Source of the DNA: Dokdonella_A soli
GTDB lineage: Bacteria; Pseudomonadota; Gammaproteobacteria; Xanthomonadales; Rhodanobacteraceae
Assembly: GCF_039523175.1 (NCBI RefSeq)
Contig: NZ_BAAAEU010000003.1
Span: 15,374-79,373 of the forward strand
DNA: 64,000 nucleotides
Reading direction: 5' to 3'
Part shown: in pieces, positions 44,024-52,687 of the stretch
How the letters are laid out: every line of letters begins with the position of its first letter
Position numbering within the stretch: position 1 is the first letter of the stretch
Notes under the pieces: generated by a model
The model's input: the letters and a program-made list of their open reading frames with translations, nothing else
The model's database searches: none
Told to the model about the DNA's origin: nothing
Made by a program: the position numbers and the translations under genes

Positions 44024-46453
44024 ATGGGCACATTGCGCAAGTGGGGCGCAGCGTTCGCTGCTGCGGCATTCGGATTCACCGGTTCGATCATCGCCGCGCC
44101 CGATGCGCGGGCGCAGGACACAGGTGCCGCACAGACTCCCGCTACGGCGGAGAAGGGCATCAACGAAAAAGTCACGCAGCTCGAAGGCCTGACCGTGCTC
44201 GGTTCGCGCCGCTACGACCGTTCCTCGGAAACCGAGACGGCGGTGCCGGTCGACGTGCTGCCGATGACCAAGGCCGCCGAGCAGGGCGCTTCGTTCGATC
44301 TCGCGCAGAACCTGCAATACACCGCGCCCTCGTTCACGTCCGGGCATCAGACCGGCGCCGACAACGCCGACTCGGTCGACTCCGCCGCGCTGCGCGGCCT
44401 CGGCTCGGACCAGACCCTGGTGCTGATCAACGGCAAGCGCCTGCATTCGACCGCGCTGGTCAATCTGTTCGGCGCGCGCAATCGCGGCAACACCGGCACC
44501 GATCTCAACACGATCCCGCTGCTCGCGATCGACCATGTCGAGATCCTGCGCGACGGCGCCGCCGCGCAGTACGGCTCGGACGCGATCGCCGGCGTGATGA
44601 ACATCGCGCTGAAGCGCAGCAAGGGCTGCGAGGGCGTGGTCGGCTACGGCCAGTACTCGCGTGGAGACGGCCAGAACTACCTGGCCTCCGGTTACTGCGG
44701 GTTCGCGGTCGGCAACGATGGCGTGATCTCGATGACCGGCGAATTCCTCGACCGTGGCCGCTCGAACCGCACCACCGCGCTCGATCCGCTGCGCATCATC
44801 GGCGACACTTCGGTCAAGAACGGCACGTTTTACCTGAACGGCGATATCCCGTTCGGGGACAGCGCGCATTTCTATTTCGACGGCGGCATCCAGAATCGCG
44901 ATGCCTCCTCGGCCGCGTTCGCGCGCGGCGGCATCGGTTCGAGTGACATTCCCTCGCGCAATTCCGCGGCGATGTATCCGAATGGCTTCGTGCCGTTCAT
45001 CGATCCCTACGTCCAGGACCGGCACGGCACGGCGGGTGTGTGGTGGCTGTGGGACGGCTGGCGCGTCGACGCCTCGCAGACGCTCGGCTACAACCGGCTG
45101 ATGGACACGATCCGGCACACGCTGAACGCGTCGATCGCGAATCTCGATCTCGAACACGGCGGACGCGGCATCAGCCCCGACCACTTCCGTGCCGGCGGCT
45201 TCTCGTTCGAGCAGGCGACGACGAACCTCGACTTCTCGCGCTTCTTCGACAGCTGGCTGCACGGCGTCAACGTCGCGTTCGGCAGCGAGTTCCGCCACGA
45301 GAACTACAAGATCTACGCGGGCGAGCCGGGTTCCTACATCGATGCTGACGGGCCGGGCGGCGGCAACGCCGGCAGCCAGGGCTTCCCGGGTTTCCAGCCG
45401 GGCGATGCGACCGACAAGAGCCGCAACAGCTGGGCAGCCTATGTCGACGTCGAGTCCAACTGGACCGACCGCTTCATGACCGACCAGGCGGTGCGCTACG
45501 AGCATTACAGCGACTTCGGCTCGACCGCGATCGGCAAGCTCGCCGGCTCGTTCCGCGTCACCGATCAGTTCCTGCTGCGCGGCTCGGTCAGCACCGGCTT
45601 CCGCGCGCCGTCGCTGCAGCAGCGCTATTTCTCGTCGACGTTCACCGATTTCATCAGCGGCGTGCCGGTCGATGTCGTGCTCGCGCCGAACGGCGGCCGC
45701 ATCGCGCGTGCGGCCGGCATCCCGGACCTCAAGGAAGAGAAATCGAAGAGCGCGACGCTCGGCTTCACCTGGAAGCCGTGGGAGAACGTGTCGGTCACGC
45801 TCGACGGTTACCGCATCGACATCACCGACCGCATCGTGCTTACCGGTTACTTCGGCACGGACGACCCGAGTATCGGTACGATCCTGCGGCAGCTCGGCGT
45901 CGGGCAGGCGCAGTTCTTCGTCAATTCGGTCGACACCCGGACCCAGGGCATCGACCTCACGGCCAGCCACAGCACCAGCCTCGGCGACGGCGAGCTGACG
46001 AGCTTCTTCGCGTTCAACCACGGCACCACGAAAGTGCAGAAGGTGCACACGCCGCCGTCGCTGGTCGGTCGCGAGGACTCGCTGCTTGGTGAACGCGACC
46101 GCCTGTTCATCGAGGGCGGCGCGCCACGCTCGAAGGCGACGCTCGGCTTCGACTACACGCTCGGCAAGTGGGATACGAACTTCAAGATCCTCTACTTCGG
46201 GCCGATGACGCTCGGCACGTTCTCGGGTCCGCCGGTTCCGAACCAGCACTATTCGGACAGGACCTCGGCCGACGTCAGCGTCACCTACAGCTTCACGCCG
46301 GACACCAAGCTGACGATCGGCGGCCAGAACATCCTCGACAAGTTCCCGACGCTGCAGGACCCGAACGAAACCGACAACGGCTTCAAGTACGAGGCAGTGC
46401 AGTTCGGCTTGAACGGCGCGGCCTGGTTCGTCCGGCTCGCGCACAAGTTCTGA
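44024..46453 (+). CDS. TonB-dependent outer-membrane receptor
   Basis: 809 residues: a signal peptide ending DARAQ (about residue 31), a plug domain (VPVDVLPMTKAAEQGASFDL, SDQTLVLINGKRLHSTALVN, VEILRDGAAAQYGSDAIAGV) and a 22-strand barrel with many aromatic-rich segments. It ends with the outer-membrane signature F in FVRLAHKF. GGGAGGGG precedes ATG 44024. It imports an iron complex, vitamin or carbohydrate with energy from TonB; the ligand is not visible. No ExbB, ExbD or TonB gene is in the window. A small hairpin follows at 46472-46489. Confidence 0.93.
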   Translation: MGTLRKWGAAFAAAAFGFTGSIIAAPDARAQDTGAAQTPATAEKGINEKVTQLEGLTVLGSRRYDRSSETETAVPVDVLPMTKAAEQGASFDLAQNLQYTAPSFTSGHQTGADNADSVDSAALRGLGSDQTLVLINGKRLHSTALVNLFGARNRGNTGTDLNTIPLLAIDHVEILRDGAAAQYGSDAIAGVMNIALKRSKGCEGVVGYGQYSRGDGQNYLASGYCGFAVGNDGVISMTGEFLDRGRSNRTTALDPLRIIGDTSVKNGTFYLNGDIPFGDSAHFYFDGGIQNRDASSAAFARGGIGSSDIPSRNSAAMYPNGFVPFIDPYVQDRHGTAGVWWLWDGWRVDASQTLGYNRLMDTIRHTLNASIANLDLEHGGRGISPDHFRAGGFSFEQATTNLDFSRFFDSWLHGVNVAFGSEFRHENYKIYAGEPGSYIDADGPGGGNAGSQGFPGFQPGDATDKSRNSWAAYVDVESNWTDRFMTDQAVRYEHYSDFGSTAIGKLAGSFRVTDQFLLRGSVSTGFRAPSLQQRYFSSTFTDFISGVPVDVVLAPNGGRIARAAGIPDLKEEKSKSATLGFTWKPWENVSVTLDGYRIDITDRIVLTGYFGTDDPSIGTILRQLGVGQAQFFVNSVDTRTQGIDLTASHSTSLGDGELTSFFAFNHGTTKVQKVHTPPSLVGREDSLLGERDRLFIEGGAPRSKATLGFDYTLGKWDTNFKILYFGPMTLGTFSGPPVPNQHYSDRTSADVSVTYSFTPDTKLTIGGQNILDKFPTLQDPNETDNGFKYEAVQFGLNGAAWFVRLAHKF

Positions 46454-46471
46454 GATCGCCCACCGACGGGG

Positions 46472-46489
46472 CCTGCCGATAGCGGCAGG
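46472..46489 (+). terminator. Short hairpin after the TonB receptor gene
   Basis: CCTGCCG, loop ATAG, CGGCAGG. It lies 19 bases after the stop codon but is followed by TCTCTCG rather than a T-run, so terminator function is weakly supported. Confidence 0.4.
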
Positions 46490-46499
46490 TCTCTCGACC

Positions 46500-46610
46500 G
46501 TAGGAGCGGCTTCAGCCGCGATGCTTTTCGGTATGCGTCAAACACCATCCCCACCCAACCCTCCCCTTGAAGGGGAGGGTTGAAAGCATCGCGGCTGAAG
46601 CCGCTCCTAC
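46500..46610. repeat. Inverted GTAG REP pair with nested CCTCCCC hairpin
   Basis: GTAGGAGCGGCTTCAGCCGC at 46500 and its reverse complement ending 46610. The loop carries CCCACCCAACCCTCCCC, TTGA, GGGGAGGG (46550-46585), as in the pair at 24501. It separates the TonB receptor from convergent aroB. Confidence 0.88.
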
Positions 46611-46649
46611 AAGGTTCCGGATCGCGAAACGGGACCGTATCGTGAGGCG

Positions 46650-47729
46650 TCAATGGGCCGCGGTCAGCACCGCGTGGATCGCGGCTTCATCGACATCCGC
46701 CACGATCTCGGCGCGGCCGATGCCGCGCCACAGGATCAGGCGCAGGCGGCCGCCGAGATTTTTCTTGTCGAGGCGCATGTGCGCAATCAGGCGATCCGGA
46801 TCGCAGCGCGGTGGCGCGACCGGCAGGCCGAGCCCAGCCAGCAGCGTGGCGAGGCGCTCGGCGTCCACGCGCGGCGCGCGACCGAGGTCGGCGGAAAGTT
46901 GCGCGGCCAGCACCATGCCGATCGCAACCGCTTCGCCGTGCAGCAGCGTGCCGTAGCCGGTTTCGGTTTCATACGCATGCGCGAAGGTGTGCCCGAAGTT
47001 CAGCAGTGCGCGCTCGCCGTGCTCATGTTCGTCGCGCGCGACCACGCCGGCCTTGTGCCGGCAGCTGACCGCGATCGCTTCGACCAGGGCGGCGCCATCG
47101 CGCGCGTTCAGCGCGTCGGCGTTCGCTTCCAGCCAGGCGAAAAAATCAGAGTCGCCGATCGCGCCGTACTTGACGACCTCGGCCAGCCCGGCGCGGTACT
47201 CGCGATCCGGCAGCGTGGCCAGCGTATCGGTGTCGGCGACGACCGCGCGTGGCTGATGGAACGCGCCGACCAGGTTCTTGCCGGCGGGCAGATTCACGCC
47301 GGTCTTGCCGCCGACCGAGGAATCGACCATCGCGAGCAAGGTGGTCGGCATCTGCACGAAGTCGATGCCGCGCATCCAGCAGGCGGCGGCGAAGCCGGCG
47401 AGGTCGCCGATCACGCCGCCGCCGAGCGCGAGGATCGTTGCGTCGCGGGTCGCGCCGAGCGCGGCCAGCGCGTCGAACACGTTCGCGCTGCTCGCCAGCG
47501 TCTTGTGCGCCTCGCCATCGGGCAACACCAGCGCCGCGTGCGTGAATCCCTGCAGGCCGGATTGCACGCGTTCAAGATACAGCGGCGCTACCACCTCGTT
47601 GGTCACGACCAGCACGTGGCGGCCGCGGATGGCGGTGCGCCACGCCGATGCATCGGCGAGCAGGCCGGCGCCGATCCGGATCGGATAACCACGCGTGCCG
47701 AGTGCGACGTCGACGGTCACGATGCTCAT
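46650..47729 (-). CDS. aroB: 3-Dehydroquinate synthase
   Basis: 359 residues. Motifs: LALGGGVIGDLAGFAAACW (NAD-binding), TTLLAMVDSSVGGKTGVNLP and GKNLVGAFHQP, and metal-binding histidines in NFGHTFAHAYE. It closes DAHP to 3-dehydroquinate in the shikimate pathway. Its ATG overlaps the aroK stop by four bases (ATGA), so aroK-aroB is a coupled operon. Confidence 0.96.
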   Translation of the reverse strand: MSIVTVDVALGTRGYPIRIGAGLLADASAWRTAIRGRHVLVVTNEVVAPLYLERVQSGLQGFTHAALVLPDGEAHKTLASSANVFDALAALGATRDATILALGGGVIGDLAGFAAACWMRGIDFVQMPTTLLAMVDSSVGGKTGVNLPAGKNLVGAFHQPRAVVADTDTLATLPDREYRAGLAEVVKYGAIGDSDFFAWLEANADALNARDGAALVEAIAVSCRHKAGVVARDEHEHGERALLNFGHTFAHAYETETGYGTLLHGEAVAIGMVLAAQLSADLGRAPRVDAERLATLLAGLGLPVAPPRCDPDRLIAHMRLDKKNLGGRLRLILWRGIGRAEIVADVDEAAIHAVLTAAH

Positions 47730-48277
47730 GCGGCGACATCCGTATTGCCGCGGCGCCAGCGGGCTTCGAGCAGATCGAGCAGGTCGTGCGCGGCATGCGT
47801 GCTGTTGCCGACGCCGGTCGATGCGACGCGCAGATCCGCGATCTCGGCGTAGATCGGGTTGCGTTCGGCGGCGAGCTGTTCGAGGCGCACGCGCCGGTCC
47901 GGTGCGCGCAGCAATGGGCGCTGGCGGTCGCGTTCGAGGCGCGCGAGCTGCGCGTCGACCGTCGCGTCCAGCCAGATCACGAAGCCGCGTTCGTGCAGGA
48001 AACGGCGATTGTCGGCGCCGAGCACCGCACCGCCGCCGGTCGCCAGCACCACGCCGCGCCGCGCCGTGAGTTCGGCGAGCATCGCCGCTTCCCGGCAGCG
48101 GAAACCGGTTTCACCCTCGAGCTCGAAGATCAGGCTGACCGCCGCGCCGGTGTGCGCCTCGATCTCGTGGTCGAGGTCGAAGAACGGCATCCGAAACAGC
48201 TCGGCGATCTGGCGCCCGACGGTCGTCTTGCCGGCGCCCATCGGGCCGACCAGGAACAGGTTGGGCGCGGGATTCAT
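47726..48277 (-). CDS. aroK: Shikimate kinase
   Basis: 183 residues. NLFLVGPMGAGKTTVGRQIA is the Walker A loop, followed by FFDLDHEIEAHTG (shikimate-binding Asp-Asp/Glu), the Arg-containing GETGFRCREA motif and LATGGGAVL. RDRQRPLL is the LID region. It phosphorylates shikimate and is the first gene of the coupled aroKB operon. Confidence 0.95.
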   Translation of the reverse strand: MNPAPNLFLVGPMGAGKTTVGRQIAELFRMPFFDLDHEIEAHTGAAVSLIFELEGETGFRCREAAMLAELTARRGVVLATGGGAVLGADNRRFLHERGFVIWLDATVDAQLARLERDRQRPLLRAPDRRVRLEQLAAERNPIYAEIADLRVASTGVGNSTHAAHDLLDLLEARWRRGNTDVAA

Positions 48278-48337
48278 GGTGGAATGCTAGCAAAGCGCGA
48301 GGCGGTGAGACGCGAGGCGTGAGACGGGGATGGAAGA

Positions 48338-48382
48338 TTCCGCGGAATATGCGCCGTCGTTCCGCTTTCGCCGGAACGACGA
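48338..48382. repeat. Short palindromic elements between aroK and exosortase H
   Basis: A perfect 12-base palindrome ATTCCGCGGAAT (48338-48349) is followed by the hairpin CGTCGTTCC, GCTTTCGCC, GGAACGACG (48356-48382). The second resembles interspersed CGTCATTCCGGCGAAAGCC-type elements in related genomes. They lie between two divergently transcribed genes and may contain regulatory sites. Confidence 0.5.
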
Positions 48383-48439
48383 ATCGGAGAAGCTTACGTC
48401 TCACGTCCCACCTTAAGCCCCCCAATTCCCCCGACACCC

Positions 48440-48934
48440 ATGCTGCGTTTCATGCTGATGTTCCTGATCTGTCTGGCCGTGCTGTTCATTGCCGAGCTGT
48501 GGCAGCCGGTCGACCACTACGTGATCCTGCCGTTCACCGGTGCGATCGCCAAGGTCTGCGTCTGGATCGTCGACGTGTTCGATCCGCATGTAATCGCCCA
48601 AGGCAAGGTGCTGCAGAGCACGAGCGGCGATTTCGCGATCTCGATCGAACGGGGTTGCAACGGCGTCGAGGCGGTGATCATCCTGATCTCGGCGATGCTC
48701 GCGTTCCCGGCGCCGTGGAAACACAAGCTGGCTGGCATCGGGCTCGGTTTCCTCGCGATCCAGGTATTGAACCTGGTCCGCATCATCAGCCTCTTCTACC
48801 TCGGTCAGTGGAACCGGGTCTGGTTCGAATGGTTCCATCTGTATCTGTGGCAGGCGTTGATCGTGCTCGACGCGCTCGTGGTGTTCCTGGTGTGGCTGCG
48901 CTGGTTGCCGCGCGGGCCGCGCACGCAAGCGTGA
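48440..48934 (+). CDS. xrtH: Exosortase H
   Basis: 164 residues, all membrane helices apart from short loops. The exosortase active-site residues are present: Cys73 in ERGCNGVEA, Arg114 in NLVRIISLFYLG and His133 in FHLYLWQ. The small size and the LRFMLMFLICLAVLFIAE start fit the XrtH type, which in established families processes proteins ending in an IPTLxxWG-CTERM signal. No such tail is encoded in this window, so its substrates must lie elsewhere. Confidence 0.88.
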   Translation: MLRFMLMFLICLAVLFIAELWQPVDHYVILPFTGAIAKVCVWIVDVFDPHVIAQGKVLQSTSGDFAISIERGCNGVEAVIILISAMLAFPAPWKHKLAGIGLGFLAIQVLNLVRIISLFYLGQWNRVWFEWFHLYLWQALIVLDALVVFLVWLRWLPRGPRTQA

Positions 48935-49060
48935 GCGGTGGCCGGTCACGCTTGCGCGCGGCGTTCGCGCGAATGGCCGCGTACGTGTGCGCATTTCCAG
49001 TGGCGATTTCACCCCCGGAATGACCGCGGATGAGGGCTGCGATCGGCGTCGCTGAAAGCT

Positions 49061-49089
49061 TTCGCACACTTTCGGCTTTGCTCTATAGT
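49061..49089 (+). promoter_or_regulatory. Candidate sigma-70-type promoter for dodecin
   Basis: TTCGCA at 49061-49066, a 17-base spacer and TATAGT at 49084-49089, 31 bases before the ATG of the dodecin gene. Confidence 0.5.
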
Positions 49090-49119
49090 GTGCCGGCCTT
49101 TGCCCAAGGAGTGCCTGTC

Positions 49120-49323
49120 ATGACAGTCGCCAAGGTTATCGAGCTCAGCAGTTCTTCCCCGAAAGGTATCGAGGACGCCGTGCAGAAGGGCCTGAAGAAG
49201 GTTTCCCAGACCGTCAAGAACATCAAGGGAGCCTGGGTGAACGACATCAAGGTCAGCACCGGTGACGATGGCAGCATCACCGAATGGCGCGTCAACATGC
49301 GCATCAATTTCATTGTCGACTGA
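49120..49323 (+). CDS. Dodecin (flavin-binding storage protein)
   Basis: 67 residues: MTVAKVIELSSSSPKGIEDA, VQKGLKKVSQTVKNIKGAWV, then IKVSTGDDG and WRVNMRINFIVD, the single-domain dodecin fold with the conserved tryptophan. Dodecins form hollow dodecamers that store FMN, FAD or riboflavin. AAGGA lies before ATG 49120. It is followed 55 bases later by a response-regulator gene but need not share its function. Confidence 0.92.
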   Translation: MTVAKVIELSSSSPKGIEDAVQKGLKKVSQTVKNIKGAWVNDIKVSTGDDGSITEWRVNMRINFIVD

Positions 49324-49378
49324 TGCCAGTCCAGGGAGCGTTTGTGGCCGCCTTGTGTCCGGATATCGGCTGGATGCC

Positions 49379-50077
49379 ATGAGCAAACTCGGTCTGGTCG
49401 TCGGGCTGCTGGAAGATGATCCGGACATGGCGGCCCTGGTGTCCCATTGGCTGGAGGAATCCGGTTACACGGTGCGCTGGTTCCGCAGCGCCACCGAGTA
49501 CAGGCGCCGTCAGGGTTCCGAGGCGATCGACCTGCTGCTGCTCGACTGGATGCTGCCCGACAGCACCGGCATCGAGGTGATCGGCGCGATCCGGTCGTCG
49601 GCCAACAGCCGGTTGCCGGTGATCTTCCTGACCGCGCGCGACGCCGAGGACGACATGGTCCGCGGGCTTGCCAGCGGGGGTGATGACTATGTGGTCAAGC
49701 CACCCAAGCAGCGCGAGCTGATCGCGCGAGTCCACGCGGTATTGCGCCGTCACGTCAACGACAGCGACAACGGCGAGACGATCGATCTCGCACCGTATTC
49801 GGTCGATCCGAGGCGGCGCCGCGTCAGCATCGACCGGCGCGATATCGACCTGACCCAGCGCGAATTCGACCTCGCCTGTTTCCTGTTTCGGCGCCATGGC
49901 CGCATCATCAGCCGCGACGCGCTGCTCGAGAACGTGTGGAACCTCAGTGCGGCAGTGTCCACGCGCACGGTCGACACCCACGTCAGCCGGCTGCGCAAGA
50001 AGCTCGATCTCAACGGCGAGCATGGCTGGCGGCTTGCCGCGATCTACCAGCACGGTTATCGGCTCGAGAAGGTCTGA
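49379..50077 (+). CDS. OmpR-type response regulator
   Basis: 232 residues. The receiver domain has the acidic pair LLEDDPD, phospho-acceptor Asp56 in LLLLDWMLP, and the conserved switch and lysine (IFLTARDA, VVKPPK). The C-terminal winged helix is typical of OmpR/PhoB (DLTQREFDLACFLFRR, STRTVDTHVSRLRKK, RLAAIYQHGYRLE). No histidine kinase is immediately adjacent, but a hybrid kinase lies five genes downstream at 53181. There is no good ribosome site. It lies 220 bases before the coiled-coil gene of the small-GTPase operon and may regulate it. Confidence 0.92.
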   Translation: MSKLGLVVGLLEDDPDMAALVSHWLEESGYTVRWFRSATEYRRRQGSEAIDLLLLDWMLPDSTGIEVIGAIRSSANSRLPVIFLTARDAEDDMVRGLASGGDDYVVKPPKQRELIARVHAVLRRHVNDSDNGETIDLAPYSVDPRRRRVSIDRRDIDLTQREFDLACFLFRRHGRIISRDALLENVWNLSAAVSTRTVDTHVSRLRKKLDLNGEHGWRLAAIYQHGYRLEKV

Positions 50078-50297
50078 CGCCGCTGCGCTAGCGTTCGGGG
50101 TATGCCTGGAAGCCCGCCGGCGCGTGCAGCGACGCGTGCGGGATGCAAGAATGGCGCGGTTGGACAGCGCAAACCGGGGGATCGTCGTGGCGACCGCAGC
50201 GAAACCGCTTTCACGCAAGAAGGCCGATCCGCGCAAGCGCCCCTCGAAGCCCGAGCGTCGGCCCGCGGCGTCGCGCACGCACACCAGGAGCAAACCC

Positions 50298-50849
50298 ATG
50301 GCAGATCCGAAGAAGCCCGCCGCGGACGGCGGCGCCGACCGCAACGTCGACCAGATCCGCGACATCCTGTTCGGCGGTCAGATGCGCGACTACGAGCGCC
50401 GCTTCCAGGAGCTGAACCAGCGTCTCGAAGCCGACCTTGCGCGCCTGCGCGACGCGCAGGACAAGCGCCTCGCCCAGATCGACAAGCGCATCGACGACCA
50501 GCTCGAGAAGCTGGGCAAGCTGGTGCGCCAGGAAGTGCAGGACCGCAACGGTGCGGTCGACGACCTCGAGTCGCGCCTGCAGCAGGCCGCGCGCACCGCA
50601 CGCGGCGAGATCAACAAGGCGCTGGAGGGACTCGGCCACGAACTCGCGGCCAGTGACGAACGCCTGCGCGCCGCGATCGCCGAGCTGCACGCGGCGGCGC
50701 ATGCACGCGCGAGCGAGGCCGACTCCGCGCTGTCGCGCGCCAGCACCGAGCTGCGCGCGGAAAAAGTCGGGCGCGACGATCTGGCCGCGCTGCTCACCGA
50801 ATTCGCGCTGCGACTCCGGGGTGATTTCGACCTGCCGACACCCAGGTAA
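50298..50849 (+). CDS. Cytoplasmic coiled-coil protein, first gene of the small-GTPase operon
   Basis: 183 residues with a long heptad-rich helix from about 15 to 160 (DYERRFQELNQRLEADLARL, DKRLAQIDKRIDDQLEKLG, RGEINKALEGLGHELAASDE). It has no signal peptide or membrane span. CAGGAG precedes ATG 50298. I do not recognise a named family. The motif DQIRDILFGGQMRDYERRF near the start may be a conserved docking element. Its position immediately before the OmpA-like protein (27 bases) suggests that it partners that protein or the GTPase. The frame opens earlier without homology. Confidence 0.7.
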   Translation: MADPKKPAADGGADRNVDQIRDILFGGQMRDYERRFQELNQRLEADLARLRDAQDKRLAQIDKRIDDQLEKLGKLVRQEVQDRNGAVDDLESRLQQAARTARGEINKALEGLGHELAASDERLRAAIAELHAAAHARASEADSALSRASTELRAEKVGRDDLAALLTEFALRLRGDFDLPTPR

Positions 50850-50875
50850 GCGCGCGATCGGAACGGAGCGCCGAA

Positions 50876-52687
50876 GTGACCATGTCCGGATTCGGCAAGG
50901 CGCTGGATGAGCCGCTCGATAGCGGTGCGTCCACGTCTCACGCGAGCGGATCGCCCACAGCCGGCACGGATGCAGCAGACGATTTCGAGCGCCTGCGCGA
51001 ACTGCTGATCGGCGACGAGCGGCGCGCGCTCGACGCGGCGCGCACGCGCATCACCGAACTGGAGAACGCGCAGAAGGACCTGCCACGCCGGCTGCCCGGT
51101 GCGGCGATCGAGGCGCTGCGCGGCGAGCAAGTCACCACGCGTGTCGCGGACGCGCTGTCCGAGCCGGTTGCGCAGGCGCTCGGCACGGCGGTGCAGAAGA
51201 ACCGGCAGAGCATCGTCGACGCGCTGTTCCCGATCATCGGTCCGCTGATCCGCAAGTCGATCGCGGAGGCGCTGCGTAATCTCGTTGCCGACCTCAACGG
51301 CGCCATCGAGAGCAGCTTCACGCTGCGCGGCCTCAAGTGGCGGCTCGAAGCGTGGCGCGGCGGCGTGCCGTATGCGCAGGTCGTGCTCAAGCATCGGCTC
51401 GCCTATCGCATCGATCACGTGTTCCTGATCGAGCGCGCGTCGGGGCTCGTGCTGCTGCACGAATCGGCGCCGGATATCACCCCGCTCGATGCCGACGCGA
51501 TCGCCGGCATGCTGACCGCACTCGGCGATTTCGTCGGCGACTCGGTCGGGCAGGATGGCGGCGGTCTGGAGTCGATGAGTGTCGGCGAACACCTGGTCTG
51601 GGTGGTGCAGGGCCCGCGCGCGAACCTCGCCTGCTTCATGCGCGGCGTACCGCCGGCGGAACTGCGCACGCTGCTCGAACAACGGCTCGAGGATATCCAT
51701 GCGCGGACCGCGGGTACGCCGGATGCGGACCTGCGTGCGGTTGGCGACACCTCGGCATGGCACGAGCAGCTGCAGCCGCCTGCGCTGCTGCGGGATGCGG
51801 AAGCCGCGCGTACGCCGATGCAGCGTGCGCCGTCGCGCTGGCCGCTCCTGTTCATACTGCTCGCAATGCTCGTCGCGTTGACGGTGTTCGTCGCGCGACG
51901 CGAGCGCTGGGAGGCGCGGATCGACGCGTTGCGCGCACGGCTCGTTGCGCATCCGGGCTTCGTGCTGACCGGCATCGACGAGCAGGCGTGGCGATCGGTC
52001 ACCGTGCACGGTCTGGTCGATCCGGACGCGCCGTCGCTGGCAAAAGTGTTCGACGGCGCCGGCCTCGACCCCGCGCTGCCGAAGCTTGATGTGGCGGGCT
52101 ATCTGTCGACCGACGACACCGCCGTCGCCCGTCGTGCCGCGCGGCTGCTGGCGCCGCCGACCGGTGTAAGGCTGACCGTGAAGGATGGCGTGCTTGCGCT
52201 CGACGGGCATGCGCCGGACGCATGGATCACCGCCGCACGCGAGCACGCCGGCTGGATTCCTGGCGTCGTTCGCACCGAGCTGACCTTGTCGCCGGATGGC
52301 GATGCCGCTGCGGCTGCGCGCGCAGAACTCGAACGCCTCGTGCAAGCGCTGAACACGCTCGACGTGCCATTCGGCGAAGACACGCAACCGGCAGCGGGCG
52401 CACAGGCGGTCGTCGATGAGATCGCGCGCAGCGCGCGCCAGGTCGCCGCGTTGGCCAGCACCGCGAAGGTCACACTCGTGCTCGCGAGTGTCGGCAGCAG
52501 CGACGAAAGCGGCACCGATGCGACCAATGCGCGCGTGCGTGCCGGTCGTGCGCGCTGGCTCGCGCAGGCGCTCGCCGAGCGTGGCGTCGGCGCGGTCGAG
52601 GTACCCGACGCCGTGATCGCCGAACCGATCGACCTGACCCGCCGCAGCGCGCATCTGCGCGTGACGGCGCGGCGATCCGTGCAATGA
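50876..52687 (+). CDS. Inner-membrane protein with cytoplasmic helical domain and periplasmic BON/OmpA-like region
   Basis: 603 residues. The N-terminal 320 residues have no signal peptide and contain a helical region (GDERRALDAARTRITELENA) and a domain with YAQVVLKHRLAYRIDHVFLI and LLHESAPDITPLD. A single span follows at 322-340 (WPLLFILLAMLVALTVFVA). The rest is probably periplasmic: a BON-like repeat (LTVKDGVLALDGHAPD) and a C-terminal OmpA-like fold (VTLVLASVGSSDESGTDATN, then RARWLAQALAERGV) whose acidic and arginine residues fit peptidoglycan binding. GGAG is seven bases before GTG 50876; ATG 50882 is an alternative. Its TGA overlaps the GTPase ATG by four bases. Confidence 0.78.
   Translation: MTMSGFGKALDEPLDSGASTSHASGSPTAGTDAADDFERLRELLIGDERRALDAARTRITELENAQKDLPRRLPGAAIEALRGEQVTTRVADALSEPVAQALGTAVQKNRQSIVDALFPIIGPLIRKSIAEALRNLVADLNGAIESSFTLRGLKWRLEAWRGGVPYAQVVLKHRLAYRIDHVFLIERASGLVLLHESAPDITPLDADAIAGMLTALGDFVGDSVGQDGGGLESMSVGEHLVWVVQGPRANLACFMRGVPPAELRTLLEQRLEDIHARTAGTPDADLRAVGDTSAWHEQLQPPALLRDAEAARTPMQRAPSRWPLLFILLAMLVALTVFVARRERWEARIDALRARLVAHPGFVLTGIDEQAWRSVTVHGLVDPDAPSLAKVFDGAGLDPALPKLDVAGYLSTDDTAVARRAARLLAPPTGVRLTVKDGVLALDGHAPDAWITAAREHAGWIPGVVRTELTLSPDGDAAAAARAELERLVQALNTLDVPFGEDTQPAAGAQAVVDEIARSARQVAALASTAKVTLVLASVGSSDESGTDATNARVRAGRARWLAQALAERGVGAVEVPDAVIAEPIDLTRRSAHLRVTARRSVQ

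Noticed and set aside
44003..46444. 813-codon open frame antisense to the TonB receptor
   Set aside because: Shadow frame; the sense protein has plug, barrel and terminal Phe.
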